Shown: piece after piece, positions 17,914 through 25,635 of the stretch
Layout: the number at the start of each line of letters is the position of its first letter
Numbering within the stretch: position 1 is the stretch's first letter
Assembly (NCBI GenBank): GCA_965227045.1
Contig: OZ245718.1
Location: 2,542,001 to 2,606,000, forward strand
Direction of reading: 5' to 3'
DNA: 64,000 nucleotides
Source: UBA10649 sp965227045
Lineage (GTDB): Bacteria; Actinomycetota; Actinomycetes; S36-B12
Position numbers and translations under genes: made by a program
The notes under the pieces: model-generated
The model's input: the letters and a program-made list of their open reading frames with translations, nothing else
The model's database searches: none
What the model was told of the DNA's origin: nothing

Positions 17914-18368
17914 AGATCGCCATTGGTTCTGACCATGCCGGATACCGGCTGAAGGTGGTCCTCCTTGGCTGGCTGATCGACCAAGGGCACGACGTCACCG
18001 ATCTCGGCACGTACAGCGAGGAGAGCGTCAACTATCCGCACTACGGAGCGCTGGTCGGCCGCGCCGTCGCCAGCGGCGAGTACGAGAAGGGCGTCGCCGT
18101 GTGCGGCAGCGGCCAGGGCATCTGCATGGCCGTCAACCGCGTGCCGGGCGCACGCGGGGGCGTGATCCGCGACGTCAAGGACGCGGAGATGACCCGGCGC
18201 CACAACGACGCGAACGTCGCCTGCTTCGGCGAGGCCTTCAGCACTCCTGAGTACGCGATCGCGGCGCTGGAGGTCTTTCTTGCCACCGGATTCGACGGCG
18301 GCCGTCACGAGGTTCGGGTCGAGCAGCTGTCGAGCCTGGAGGCATCGCGCGGGCAGGCTGAGGTTTAG
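17910..18368 (+). CDS. rpiB: RpiB/LacAB-family sugar-phosphate isomerase
   Basis: Isomerase interconverting aldose- and ketose-phosphates, most likely ribose-5-phosphate and ribulose-5-phosphate. Diagnostic IAIGSDHAGYRLK at the N-terminus, the active-site CGSGQGICMAVNR, then HNDANVACFGEA. 152 residues, normal. Overlaps xylB by four bases (ATGA). Pairing with a kinase rather than the usual stand-alone location suggests a sugar-specific role, for example a rare aldopentose, tetrose or hexose phosphate (inference). Confidence 0.92.
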   Translation: MKIAIGSDHAGYRLKVVLLGWLIDQGHDVTDLGTYSEESVNYPHYGALVGRAVASGEYEKGVAVCGSGQGICMAVNRVPGARGGVIRDVKDAEMTRRHNDANVACFGEAFSTPEYAIAALEVFLATGFDGGRHEVRVEQLSSLEASRGQAEV

Positions 18369-18388
18369 TCAGCATTCGTGCCGGGTAT
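18363..18388 (+). promoter_or_regulatory. SigB/SigF-type promoter for the lipoprotein gene
   Basis: GTTT at 18363, 16 bases, GGGTAT ending 18388: an excellent match to the actinobacterial general-stress promoter. The -35 element overlaps the last codons of rpiB. Expected start near 18395, giving a leader of about 50 bases before the lipoprotein GTG. Confidence 0.65.
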
Positions 18389-18443
18389 GACGGAACGGAA
18401 CATCGCAGCTGATCGTCTATGAACCGAGCGAGGGAGTAATCAC

Positions 18444-18845
18444 GTGAAGATGAATCGACGCATCGCCGTCGTCGCAGTCGCCGGACTGTTCGGCGTGGCC
18501 GCGCTTGCCGGCTGCTCGTCATCCTCCTCGACGTCCTCATCGTCGTCCTCGGCCGTTGCCGAGGCGACCACCGGGATGCTCCCGCCCGTCATCATCAACG
18601 TCGACGAGACAGCGGCGACCGCCAAGGTCGGCGACTTCATCGACATCCTCGTCTCGGACAACGACCTCGCCGGCACGACGGTCTCGACCGACAAGCCCGA
18701 CCTCGTCGAGCTCACGCAGGCTCACGAGGACGGTGGCGCGGCGTTCAATCCGGGTGGCAAGGCGCTCGCACCGGGAGTCGCGATCATCACCGTGACGAAT
18801 CCCGACAGCACCACCCGCGACATCACGCTGACGATCACGGAGTAG
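18444..18845 (+). CDS. Small secreted lipoprotein
   Basis: 133-residue lipoprotein. The signal peptide ends in lipobox LAGC at about residues 21-24, then a Ser-rich linker, then a roughly 85-residue beta-rich domain (INVDETAATAKVGDFIDILV ... ITLTITE) with Ig-like strand spacing and no cysteine. The role is not recognised; the pattern vaguely recalls protease-inhibitor or Ig-like folds. GTG start with GAGGGAG upstream, behind a good GTTT-N16-GGGTAT promoter, suggesting stress induction. Its 3' end overlaps the convergent HTH gene by 11 bases. Confidence 0.8.
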   Translation: MKMNRRIAVVAVAGLFGVAALAGCSSSSSTSSSSSSAVAEATTGMLPPVIINVDETAATAKVGDFIDILVSDNDLAGTTVSTDKPDLVELTQAHEDGGAAFNPGGKALAPGVAIITVTNPDSTTRDITLTITE

Positions 18846-19149
18846 TCGCGGGGCTCCGGTCCGGGTATCTGGGCCAGAGTTCGGTGTTTAGCGCGTCCTC
18901 GAGCACGGCCACCGTGTGCACGTCGGGCACGGTCTCACCGCTGAGCATGCGGCCCAGGCTCGTCGGATCGATACCCGCAGCTCGAGCGACCGACCGCAGG
19001 CTCCGACCACCGATGACCGACTGGTAGCGCTCGACGACGGCTGCCGTCACGAGCGCATACGGCGGAGCGTCGTCGGCGAACGGACCTGCGGGCCACTCGC
19101 CGTCGCTACGGACCCACGAACGCGGCGGTGCATACTTGCGGGCAGCCAT
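18835..19149 (-). CDS. HTH (XRE-like) DNA-binding protein
   Basis: 104-residue protein with one helix-turn-helix: SLRSVARAAGIDPTSLGRML is the recognition unit at about residues 50-69, followed by GETVPDVHTVAVLEDAL typical of XRE-family scaffolds. The N-terminus is short and basic (MAARKYAPPRSW). ATG 19149. It starts 45 bases from the divergent ATP-grasp gene, so it may regulate itself and that neighbour (inference). Confidence 0.75.
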   Translation of the reverse strand: MAARKYAPPRSWVRSDGEWPAGPFADDAPPYALVTAAVVERYQSVIGGRSLRSVARAAGIDPTSLGRMLSGETVPDVHTVAVLEDALNTELWPRYPDRSPATTP

Positions 19150-19194
19150 GCGCGCCAGTGTGCCGCACGCGATCAGCCCTCGAAGGAGAACATC

Positions 19195-20088
19195 GTGCCG
19201 TCCATCGCGCTTGCCACGTGCGAGGCCTTCCCCGACCTCGACGATGTAGATCAACTGCTCATTCCTGCGCTTGCGCGTCTGGGCATCGACGGCGTCCCCG
19301 CGGTGTGGGATGACGAGGACGTCGACTGGTCTGCATTCGATGCGGTCGTCCTTCGTGCGACGTGGGACTACCCGGAGCGACGCGACGAGTTCCTTGAGTG
19401 GCTGCGTCGCGTCGACGCCTTGACCGTGCTCCTCAATCCGTATGACGTGGTCGCGTGGAACACCGATAAGCGTTACCTGCGTGACCTCGATGCGGCGGGC
19501 GTGCCGACCGTCTCCACCCGGTTCATTGAGCCGGGAGATGACGCGGAGGACTGGCAACCGGAGGCGGGCTACGCGGACTTCGTCGTCAAGCCGGCGGTGT
19601 CTGCGGGTTCGCGAGACACCGAGCGCTATGCCGCTGCCGACTCACGATCCGAGGCATACGAGCACATTCGCAGGCTGCAGGCTCAGGGCCGTACCGTCAT
19701 GGTTCAGCCGTACCTCGACGCCGTCGACACCGATGGCGAGACTGCGATGCTGTTCCTCGGCGGGGAGTTCTCGCATGCGATCAGGAAGGGCCCACTGCTC
19801 CAGCGTGGGGTCGTGGGCGTGTCGATCAGCAGCCTGTTCCTTGAGGAGAGCATCGAGCCGAGGGTGGCGTCGGCGGAGCAGCTGCAGCTGGCACAGGCCG
19901 CCGTTGCTGCCATTCCGGGAGGATTCGATCGGGTTCTCTATGCGCGCGTAGACCTCATCAGCGGGACGGACGGCTCGTCGCGCCTGCTTGAGTTGGAACT
20001 CACCGAGCCGTCGCTGTTCCTCGACCACGACGTCGAGGCGCCCGCGCGCCTGGCTCGCGCGATCCAGGCGCGGCTGGCCTCCGGCTGA
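19195..20088 (+). CDS. ATP-grasp ligase-like protein
   Basis: 297-residue ATP-grasp family protein related in pattern to RimK/DcsG-like ligases that join a carboxylate to an amine or thiol using ATP; the substrate is unknown. The N-terminal domain has ALATCEAFPDLDDVDQLL and FDAVVLRATWDYPERRDEFL; the ATP-grasp core has FVVKPAVSAGSRDTER, VMVQPYLDAVDTDGETAMLF and the metal site DLISGTDGSSRLLELELTEPS. GTG 19195 preceded by GAAGGAGAA. Divergent from the HTH regulator. Confidence 0.82.
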   Translation: MPSIALATCEAFPDLDDVDQLLIPALARLGIDGVPAVWDDEDVDWSAFDAVVLRATWDYPERRDEFLEWLRRVDALTVLLNPYDVVAWNTDKRYLRDLDAAGVPTVSTRFIEPGDDAEDWQPEAGYADFVVKPAVSAGSRDTERYAAADSRSEAYEHIRRLQAQGRTVMVQPYLDAVDTDGETAMLFLGGEFSHAIRKGPLLQRGVVGVSISSLFLEESIEPRVASAEQLQLAQAAVAAIPGGFDRVLYARVDLISGTDGSSRLLELELTEPSLFLDHDVEAPARLARAIQARLASG

Positions 20089-20105
20089 CGACTCTCCGCC
20101 CGGAT

Positions 20106-20531
20106 ATGCTCCCGGGCATGACTATGAGCCCGGACATGCGCGCGGGGGACGAGGACCGCGATCGCACCGTCAGTCTGATCCGCGAGGCGTTCGCGGAGGG
20201 GCGCCTGAGCAACGACGAGTTCCAGGACCGGATGGCGAAGGCGCAGCAGGCGCGTACGTTCGGTGACCTCGCCGCGTTGACGACCGATCTGCCGGCCATG
20301 CCGCCAGGTACCGCGAAGCCCGCGTCTGCCGCCGTCGCCGTTCCCGAGGACAACCACACCTTTCGCAACCTGTGGGGCTCGTGGCTGACTGTCGCGCTGA
20401 TCACGAACGTCATCTGGGGCCTGACGTGGATTTCGAACCCGGATCACCGTCCGGGCTACTGGCCGATCTGGGTCATGGTTCCCTGGGGCGCGGTCATCCT
20501 CGTGGGATGGGTCACGAAGCGCTGGCGCTAG
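20106..20531 (+). CDS. DUF1707 protein with two membrane helices
   Basis: The N-terminal DUF1707 (SHOCT-like) domain is plain: MRAGDEDRDRTVSLIREAFA, EGRLSNDEFQDRMAKAQQAR, TFGDLAALTTDLP. The C-terminal half holds two hydrophobic segments around WLTVALITNVIWGLTWI and WPIWVMVPWGAVILVGWV separated by a short loop, so the protein is a cytoplasm-facing inner-membrane protein of unknown function. Start uncertain: ATG 20106, 20118 and 20124 are all in frame, and the family usually begins a few residues before MRAGD. It ends 6 bases before a DosR-like palindrome. Confidence 0.8.
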   Translation: MLPGMTMSPDMRAGDEDRDRTVSLIREAFAEGRLSNDEFQDRMAKAQQARTFGDLAALTTDLPAMPPGTAKPASAAVAVPEDNHTFRNLWGSWLTVALITNVIWGLTWISNPDHRPGYWPIWVMVPWGAVILVGWVTKRWR

Positions 20532-20537
20532 GACTGC

Positions 20538-20555
20538 GAGGGACTTAAGTCCCTC
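20538..20555. promoter_or_regulatory. Perfect 18-bp palindrome matching the DosR/DevR core
   Basis: GAGGGACTTAAGTCCCTC is a perfect palindrome. Its centre, GGGACTTAAGTCCC, matches the core of the mycobacterial DosR box (GGGACTWWAGTCCC) at every position, though the outer TT/AA are absent. It lies about 82 bases upstream of the 2OG-oxygenase-like gene. Confidence 0.55.
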
Positions 20556-20636
20556 TCTTCGAGGGCCTTCGGCGCGGGGAGTGCACTCGCGTCCTGGCGG
20601 AGAATCGAGGCGTCCGATCGATGCCTGGAGGTCACC

Positions 20637-21401
20637 GTGGCGCATTACCGCATGCCCATTCTCGAGGAGACCGGCTACGCCGTCCTCGATTCCTATTCAG
20701 AGGCCATCGATCCCGCGGAGTGGCAGCGGCTGCGATACGTCGACTGGAAGTCATCCGGCGACACCCGTTTTGCACCGCTGGCGAGCGCCCAGGGCGAGAT
20801 CGAGTGCAATGCGTTCTGGCACGCGACTCCTCCGCGTGATGACAAGGACGGAATCTGGATCGACGAGCAGGTAGCCAAGGCACCGACCCTCGTTCGACGA
20901 GCGAAGGACGTGGACGCGCGTGTCGGTAGGTGTCGGGTGATCGAGTTGCAGCCGAACTCCTATGCGGACGCGCTCTACAACTCGCACCTCGACGACAACA
21001 ACCGACGCAATCCCGATGGCGAAGGCTGGGTCATCCGGAGCTTCATGCAGTTGACCGACGATCCGGGGTCGGTCATGGTGCTGCGCGAGGACATCGACGA
21101 TCCGACCACGGAGACGCGAATCGCGCTTCCCGCCGGCGCCCAGCTGATCGTCGACTCCGAGCGCATGTGGCACTCCGTCTGGCATGTCGGCGATCAGCCG
21201 CGCTACTGCCTGATCAACTCCTTCGAGTCCGGACCCGCGCTCGAGAAGTGGATCTTCGAACGCAACCCGAGGACGAGGGTGGAATCCCCGTCGATCCCGG
21301 AGGACTTCGCGCGGGCCATGGAGACACTCGCGCACGAGCGTCGGTCCGCGCGTACCGAGCATTACGGCTACGACCCGTCGAGGGTGTACTCGGAGGCCTG
21401 A
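20637..21401 (+). CDS. 2-oxoglutarate/Fe(II) oxygenase-like protein
   Basis: 254-residue protein, not assigned to a named subfamily. A facial-triad pattern is visible: HLDD in NSHLDDNNRRNPDGEG (H-x-D), a distal His in ERMWHSVWHVGD, and a following Arg in QPRYCLINS that could bind the 2-oxoglutarate carboxylate. PAGAQLIVDSE between them is typical of the jelly-roll core. If correct, it hydroxylates an unknown substrate using O2. GTG start with GGAGG upstream. The DosR-like palindrome ahead of it would fit oxygen-responsive control (inference). Confidence 0.62.
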   Translation: MAHYRMPILEETGYAVLDSYSEAIDPAEWQRLRYVDWKSSGDTRFAPLASAQGEIECNAFWHATPPRDDKDGIWIDEQVAKAPTLVRRAKDVDARVGRCRVIELQPNSYADALYNSHLDDNNRRNPDGEGWVIRSFMQLTDDPGSVMVLREDIDDPTTETRIALPAGAQLIVDSERMWHSVWHVGDQPRYCLINSFESGPALEKWIFERNPRTRVESPSIPEDFARAMETLAHERRSARTEHYGYDPSRVYSEA

Positions 21402-21482
21402 GTCCCAAGGGCAGTGCCGGGCGATTGCGCCTCGGCGCGGGGTGCACAATCTAGGCATTGGGCTCCCAACCTGGAGGGCAGG

Positions 21483-22373
21483 ATGCCGACGGCGTCGTCG
21501 CACCGCATTGCCGTCGACCCGGACGAGCTCCCCGGTCCGCGCACAACGGCCACCGAGCGCGTGCGCGCGCTGAAAGTCACGGGTATCGACGCCGAGTTCG
21601 GCCCAGACACGGTCGTCGTCGAAGAGCCGCTGACCGTGCATCTGCGCCATCACGGAGTCGATGCGGTCCTCGGCTCGACGATGCGCACACCGGGCCACGA
21701 CCTGGAACTCGCCGTCGGGCTCGCTATCGCCGAGGGCATCGTCGCGCGAAAGTCGGACATCGCGGCAGTACGGCAGTGCCGACCCGGCGGCCGTGGTTCG
21801 ACGAACGATGTAGTGATCGAACTCGACGACGACGTCCGACTCGACTCGACGCAGCTAGGCCGGGTGAGCCATCCGTCCAGCGCATGCGGCATGTGCGGAC
21901 GCGACCAGATCGACGACCTGATCTCGCGGGTCGGCGAGGTGGCAAGAGACATGCGGATCGATGTCGGTGTCCTTGCCGGACTTCCCGGTGCCATGTCCGA
22001 TCAGCAGTCGGTGTTCCGTCGCACGGGCGGCCTGCACGCCGCAGCGCTCGCGCGCGCGGACGGCGCGATCCTCGTCGTGCGCGAGGACGTCGGACGGCAC
22101 AACGCCGTGGACAAGGCAATCGGCCAAGGGCTGCTCGACGGAGTGCGGGGCGACGTGCTGGTGGTCAGCGGCCGCGCTGGATTCGAGATCGTGCAGAAGG
22201 CTGCGGCTGCCGGGATCCCTATCGTCGCGTCCGTGTCCGCTCCCACCTCCCTGTCCGTCGAAGCGGCGAAGGAGGCCGGGATCACGCTCGCCGCATTCGT
22301 GCGCGGCAGCACGATGACCGTCTACAGCGGCGAGCATCGTCTTGCCGGACTGGGCGGATCCACCTCGTGGTGA
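21483..22373 (+). CDS. fdhD: Formate dehydrogenase accessory sulfurtransferase FdhD
   Basis: Transfers sulfur to the molybdenum cofactor of formate-dehydrogenase-type enzymes. The conserved cysteine motif SSACGMCGRDQIDDL is at about residues 136-150; also LRHHGVDAVLGSTMRTPGHD near the N-terminus and ALARADGAILVVREDVGRHN with DKAIG further on. ATG 21483 after GGAGGGCAGG gives 296 residues. It overlaps the downstream molybdoenzyme gene (GTGA), a tight functional pair. Confidence 0.95.
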   Translation: MPTASSHRIAVDPDELPGPRTTATERVRALKVTGIDAEFGPDTVVVEEPLTVHLRHHGVDAVLGSTMRTPGHDLELAVGLAIAEGIVARKSDIAAVRQCRPGGRGSTNDVVIELDDDVRLDSTQLGRVSHPSSACGMCGRDQIDDLISRVGEVARDMRIDVGVLAGLPGAMSDQQSVFRRTGGLHAAALARADGAILVVREDVGRHNAVDKAIGQGLLDGVRGDVLVVSGRAGFEIVQKAAAAGIPIVASVSAPTSLSVEAAKEAGITLAAFVRGSTMTVYSGEHRLAGLGGSTSW

Positions 22374-24652
22374 AGCGGCCTCCGCGCGAGGATCCGCCGC
22401 AGGACACCCCGCGGGTTCGTCCGGGAACCGCTGCGGCGGCGGGGAACTCGGCAGTGCTGCACGTGGCGCGTGAGGTCGTCGGCAAGCTCGGCGTCGTGCG
22501 GGGAACGCGGACTCTGCTGCGCTTGAATCAGAAGGACGGCTTCGACTGTCCGGGATGCGCATGGCCCGATGGCGATCGTCGGCATGTGGCGGAGTTCTGC
22601 GAGAACGGGGTGAAGGCCGTCGCGGAGGAGGCGACCACGAACCGCGTCGGTCCCGAGTTCTTTGCCGAGCACACGGTCGAGAGCCTGGGCAGCAAGAGCG
22701 ACTACTGGCTGGGCCAGCAGGGGCGGCTCACCACGCCGATGCTGCTTGACCGAGGCGCCGAGCACTATCGGCCGGTCTCCTGGGACGAGGCATTCGATGT
22801 CATCGCTGAGGATCTTCACGCCATGGCGTCGCCCGATGAGGCCGTGTTCTACACGTCCGGTCGAACCAGCAACGAGGCTGCGTTTGCCTATCAGTTATTT
22901 GCGCGCACCCTGGGAACGAACAACCTGCCCGACTGCTCGAACATGTGCCACGAGTCCTCCGGTGTCGCGCTCAACGAGACCATCGGTATCGGCAAGGGGT
23001 CAGTGCTGCTGGATGACATTCACGCCGCCGACCTGCTGGTCATCGTGGGACAGAACCCTGGAACGAATCACCCGCGCATGCTCGCCGCCCTGGAGCAAGC
23101 CAAGCGCAACGGCGCGACCATCGTGTCCGTCAATCCGCTGCCGGAGGCGGGGCTCATCGCGTTTCGGAATCCGCAACGCCCCTCGTCCTATCTGGGCCGC
23201 GGCACCACGCTCGCCGATCGCTTCCTCCACATCAGGCTTGGTGGCGACCAGGCACTGTTCCAGGCGATCGGGCGCCAGCTCCTCGAGGCGGAGGAACGCT
23301 CGCCGGGCACGATTGTGGACCGCGAGTTCATCGACGACCACACGAGCGGATTCGCCGACTACCGCGATCACGCCATAAACCTTGATCCCGATGCCGTGCT
23401 GGCCGCGACGGGGCTCTCGCAGGCAGACATCGACGGTCTCGCCGGTGACTTCATCAGCTCCAAGTCGACGATCATCTGCTGGGCGATGGGGATCACTCAG
23501 CACCGCGATGCCGTCGCCACGATTCAGGAGTTCGTCAACGTCCTCCTCCTGCAGGGCAACATCGGCCGGCCGGGAGCGGGGCTGTGCCCGGTGCGCGGCC
23601 ATTCGAACGTCCAAGGGGACAGGACGATGGGCATCTGGGAGCAGATGCCCATGGACTGGCTCGACCGACTGGGAGCCGAGTTCAACTTCGAGCCGCCGCG
23701 CGATCACGGGTATGACACCGTCGGGTGCATTCAGGCGATGCAGCGCGGTGCGGTGCGAGTGTTCATCGGCATGGGTGGCAACTTCGCGCGGGCCACTCCG
23801 GACTCCGACGCGACGGAGAAGGCCCTCCGCTCGTGCGCCCTGACCGTCCAGATCTCGACCAAACTCAACCGCTCCCATACCGTGACTGGGGAACGCGCGC
23901 TGATCCTTCCCACGCTCGGGCGCACCGACCTCGACCGAACCGGCGGTATCGACCAGATCGTCAGTGTCGAGGACTCCATGGGCGTGGTCCACAACTCGCG
24001 CGGGCGGCTCAAGCCCGCCTCGCCAGAGCTGCGCAGCGAGGTCGACATCGTCTGCGCGCTCGGCGAGCGTGTGATCGGCAGCGGGACCGTCGACTGGCCT
24101 TCGCTCGCCGCCGACTACTCGCGCATCCGCGACCACATCTCCAGGGTGGTTCCCGGCCACGAGGACTACGACGCGCGAGTTCGGACCAAGGACGGATTCA
24201 CGCTGCCGCACGGACCGCGCGATGCGCGCACATTCGCGACGAGCGACGGCCGAGCGCACTTCACAGTCAGCGACCTGCGCATGCTGCAGATCCCCGAAGG
24301 CCGGCTCCTGCTGCAGACCATCCGCAGTCACGACCAGTTCAACACCACGATCTACGGCCTGGACGATCGCTACCGCGGGATCACGAACGGGCGAAGAGTG
24401 ATCTTCGTCAATCCCGACGACATCCAAGAACTCGGCGTGGTCGACGGTGGACTCGTCGACATCGTCAGCGAGTGGCACGACGGTGACCGGCGCGCAGAGG
24501 GCTTCCGCGTCGTCTCGTACCCGACCGCACGCGGCTGCGCCGCCGCCTACTTCCCCGAGACGAACGTGCTCATCCCACTCGACAGCGTGGCGGATCGCAG
24601 CAACACCCCGACATCGAAGGCCGTCGTGGTTCGGCTCGAGCCGACCAGTTAG
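22370..24652 (+). CDS. FdhF/YdeP-family molybdopterin oxidoreductase
   Basis: About 760-residue molybdenum-bis(MGD) oxidoreductase of the formate-dehydrogenase-alpha-like (YdeP) family. The N-terminal CPGCAWP, the SNMCHESSG loop near the Mo site, NPGTNHPRMLAALEQAKRNG and GLCPVRGHSNVQGDRTMGIW are family landmarks; the C-terminal molydop-binding domain has RSHDQFNTTIYG. No small or electron-transfer subunit is encoded nearby, so it may be a stand-alone enzyme with an unidentified partner; formate is not certain as substrate. GTG at 22370 overlaps the fdhD stop; a GTG one codon earlier is equivalent. Confidence 0.9.
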   Translation: MKRPPREDPPQDTPRVRPGTAAAAGNSAVLHVAREVVGKLGVVRGTRTLLRLNQKDGFDCPGCAWPDGDRRHVAEFCENGVKAVAEEATTNRVGPEFFAEHTVESLGSKSDYWLGQQGRLTTPMLLDRGAEHYRPVSWDEAFDVIAEDLHAMASPDEAVFYTSGRTSNEAAFAYQLFARTLGTNNLPDCSNMCHESSGVALNETIGIGKGSVLLDDIHAADLLVIVGQNPGTNHPRMLAALEQAKRNGATIVSVNPLPEAGLIAFRNPQRPSSYLGRGTTLADRFLHIRLGGDQALFQAIGRQLLEAEERSPGTIVDREFIDDHTSGFADYRDHAINLDPDAVLAATGLSQADIDGLAGDFISSKSTIICWAMGITQHRDAVATIQEFVNVLLLQGNIGRPGAGLCPVRGHSNVQGDRTMGIWEQMPMDWLDRLGAEFNFEPPRDHGYDTVGCIQAMQRGAVRVFIGMGGNFARATPDSDATEKALRSCALTVQISTKLNRSHTVTGERALILPTLGRTDLDRTGGIDQIVSVEDSMGVVHNSRGRLKPASPELRSEVDIVCALGERVIGSGTVDWPSLAADYSRIRDHISRVVPGHEDYDARVRTKDGFTLPHGPRDARTFATSDGRAHFTVSDLRMLQIPEGRLLLQTIRSHDQFNTTIYGLDDRYRGITNGRRVIFVNPDDIQELGVVDGGLVDIVSEWHDGDRRAEGFRVVSYPTARGCAAAYFPETNVLIPLDSVADRSNTPTSKAVVVRLEPTS

Positions 24653-25011
24653 GACCGGGGCGCTGCGGCATCCTGACCCGGCCGGAACCCGAGTAGTGCG
24701 AGGGCGACGATGGTGACGAGTTCCGCGACAACCAGGAGCAGTCCCCAGAGCGGATGGCCAAGCAGTGCCAGCGCGGCACCAGCGCCGACGAACAATGCGA
24801 GTTCGATGGCGACCCTTATCGGCAGGGCGAGATCGATTCGGCGCCGAGGTGACAGCAGCAGACCCCACAGCGCTGCTGAGATCAAGGCAAGGGCTACTGC
24901 CGCGACGATGGCGATGGCTCCCGAGCCGACCGCCGAATAGCCGACGAATGCCCATGCGGCAAAGAGGCACAACTCGATCAGGAACCTCAGTGCTAGCAAG
25001 AGATATGTCAC
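24649..25011 (-). CDS. YrdB-family (DUF2568) membrane protein
   Basis: 120-residue, four-helix integral membrane protein of the YrdB/DUF2568 family, function unknown. Hydrophobic segments: LLLALRFLIELCLFAAWAF, GAIAIVAAVALALISAALWG, IRVAIELALFVGAGAALALL and LWGLLLVVAELVTIVALALL; the LSPRRRI loop lies between helices 2 and 3. Convergent with the molybdoenzyme gene, sharing 4 bases. Just beyond its start lies tRNA-Lys. Confidence 0.85.
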   Translation of the reverse strand: MTYLLLALRFLIELCLFAAWAFVGYSAVGSGAIAIVAAVALALISAALWGLLLSPRRRIDLALPIRVAIELALFVGAGAALALLGHPLWGLLLVVAELVTIVALALLGFRPGQDAAAPRS

Positions 25012-25094
25012 GGGGCGAGGATGCCAGAGAGGTGCGAAACGACGCCGCGATAACCTGACCTACCTAGTCGTCAGCCGTCCTGACGATGATGCGC

Positions 25095-25166
25095 GGGGCG
25101 CTAGCTCAATGGTAGAGCTGCGGACTTTTAATCCGTAGGTTCGGGGTTCGAGCCCCCGGCGCCCCA
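25095..25166 (+). tRNA. tRNA-Lys (UUU)
   Basis: 72-base cloverleaf: acceptor GGGGCGC with GCGCCCC, D-stem GCTC/GAGC, anticodon loop CTTTTAA (anticodon TTT), T-loop GGTTCGAGCC. Discriminator A; CCA is not encoded. The last six bases form part of a 15-base direct repeat that flanks the adjacent insertion element. Confidence 0.96.
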
Positions 25167-25175
25167 CCTTGTAAA
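25161..25175 (+). repeat. Left target-site duplication of the mini IS element
   Basis: GCCCCACCTTGTAAA, identical to 25621-25635. The two copies directly abut the element's terminal inverted repeats, as expected for a target-site duplication; the first six bases are the tRNA-Lys 3' end. Confidence 0.75.
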
Positions 25176-25620
25176 TGTTTGGTTTCGCCTGATGCGTGAC
25201 GTTTTGGCTCCGGCTCTCAGGTGACATGGCTTCGCCTGATGGGTGACGGTGGTTCCGCCTGATCCGTGACACTCCTGAGCATGCTTGTGGAGCTGAGTGT
25301 TGTGGAGCAGAGGTATCAGGCCGTGTTGGCGGTCATTCGTGATGGTGTTCCCGTTGTTGAGGTGGCGCGTCGGTTTGACGTGTCTCGTCAGGCGGTGCAT
25401 CGGTGGCTGCGCTGGTATGAGGCGCAGGGGTTGGGCGGGTTGGCGGATCGGTCGCATCGGCCGCCGCGGTGCGCTCATCAGATCCTGCGCACCGTCCTTC
25501 GCACCTCAGACAAGGAGGTCCGCAAGAAGCGCGGCGACCGCCGCGCCAGCTGACTACTATCCGAAACGGTGTAACGGATCAGGCGAAGCCAATCCGTCAC
25601 ACATCACCCGAACCCTCACA
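25176..25620. mobile_element. Internally deleted IS481-like insertion element (445 bp)
   Basis: Bounded by imperfect 34-bp terminal inverted repeats (25176-25209 and 25587-25620, 26 of 34 identical, outer ends TGT...ACA) and by a 15-bp direct repeat. Three subterminal copies of CGCCTGAT-N2-GTGAC at 25186, 25233 and 25256, plus an inverted related copy at 25571-25585, may be transposase-binding sites. Only the N-terminal HTH part of a transposase remains, against about 1 kb for a complete IS481 element, so this is a non-autonomous relic. Confidence 0.75.
25281..25553 (+). pseudogene. Truncated IS481-type transposase
   Basis: Retains about 75 residues of the N-terminal helix-turn-helix (VEQRYQAVLAVIRDG, then EVARRFDVSRQAVHRW and GLGGLADRSHRPP) and then passes into an unrelated 20-residue tail (KEVRKKRGDRRAS). 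The whole DDE catalytic domain is missing, so it cannot catalyse transposition. The junction lies around 25490. Confidence 0.75.
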
Positions 25621-25635
25621 GCCCCACCTTGTAAA
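25621..25635 (+). repeat. Right target-site duplication of the mini IS element
   Basis: Second copy of GCCCCACCTTGTAAA, abutting the right inverted repeat at 25620. See 25161-25175. Confidence 0.75.

Noticed and set aside
13599..18368. Heparinase, ribokinase, xylB and rpiB as one polysaccharide-use locus
   Set aside because: The genes are on different strands and units with no transporter, SusCD-like or regulator genes tying them together.
23000..24970. Long minus-strand open frame opposite the molybdoenzyme gene
   Set aside because: Antisense shadow of a clearly conserved gene; composition is Arg/Ala/Gly-rich with no motifs.
25161..25635. Direct repeat at a tRNA 3' end as phage or ICE attachment sites
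   Set aside because: The 15-bp repeats directly abut inverted-repeat ends of a transposon-like element only 445 bp long, with no integrase. A target-site duplication explains it better.
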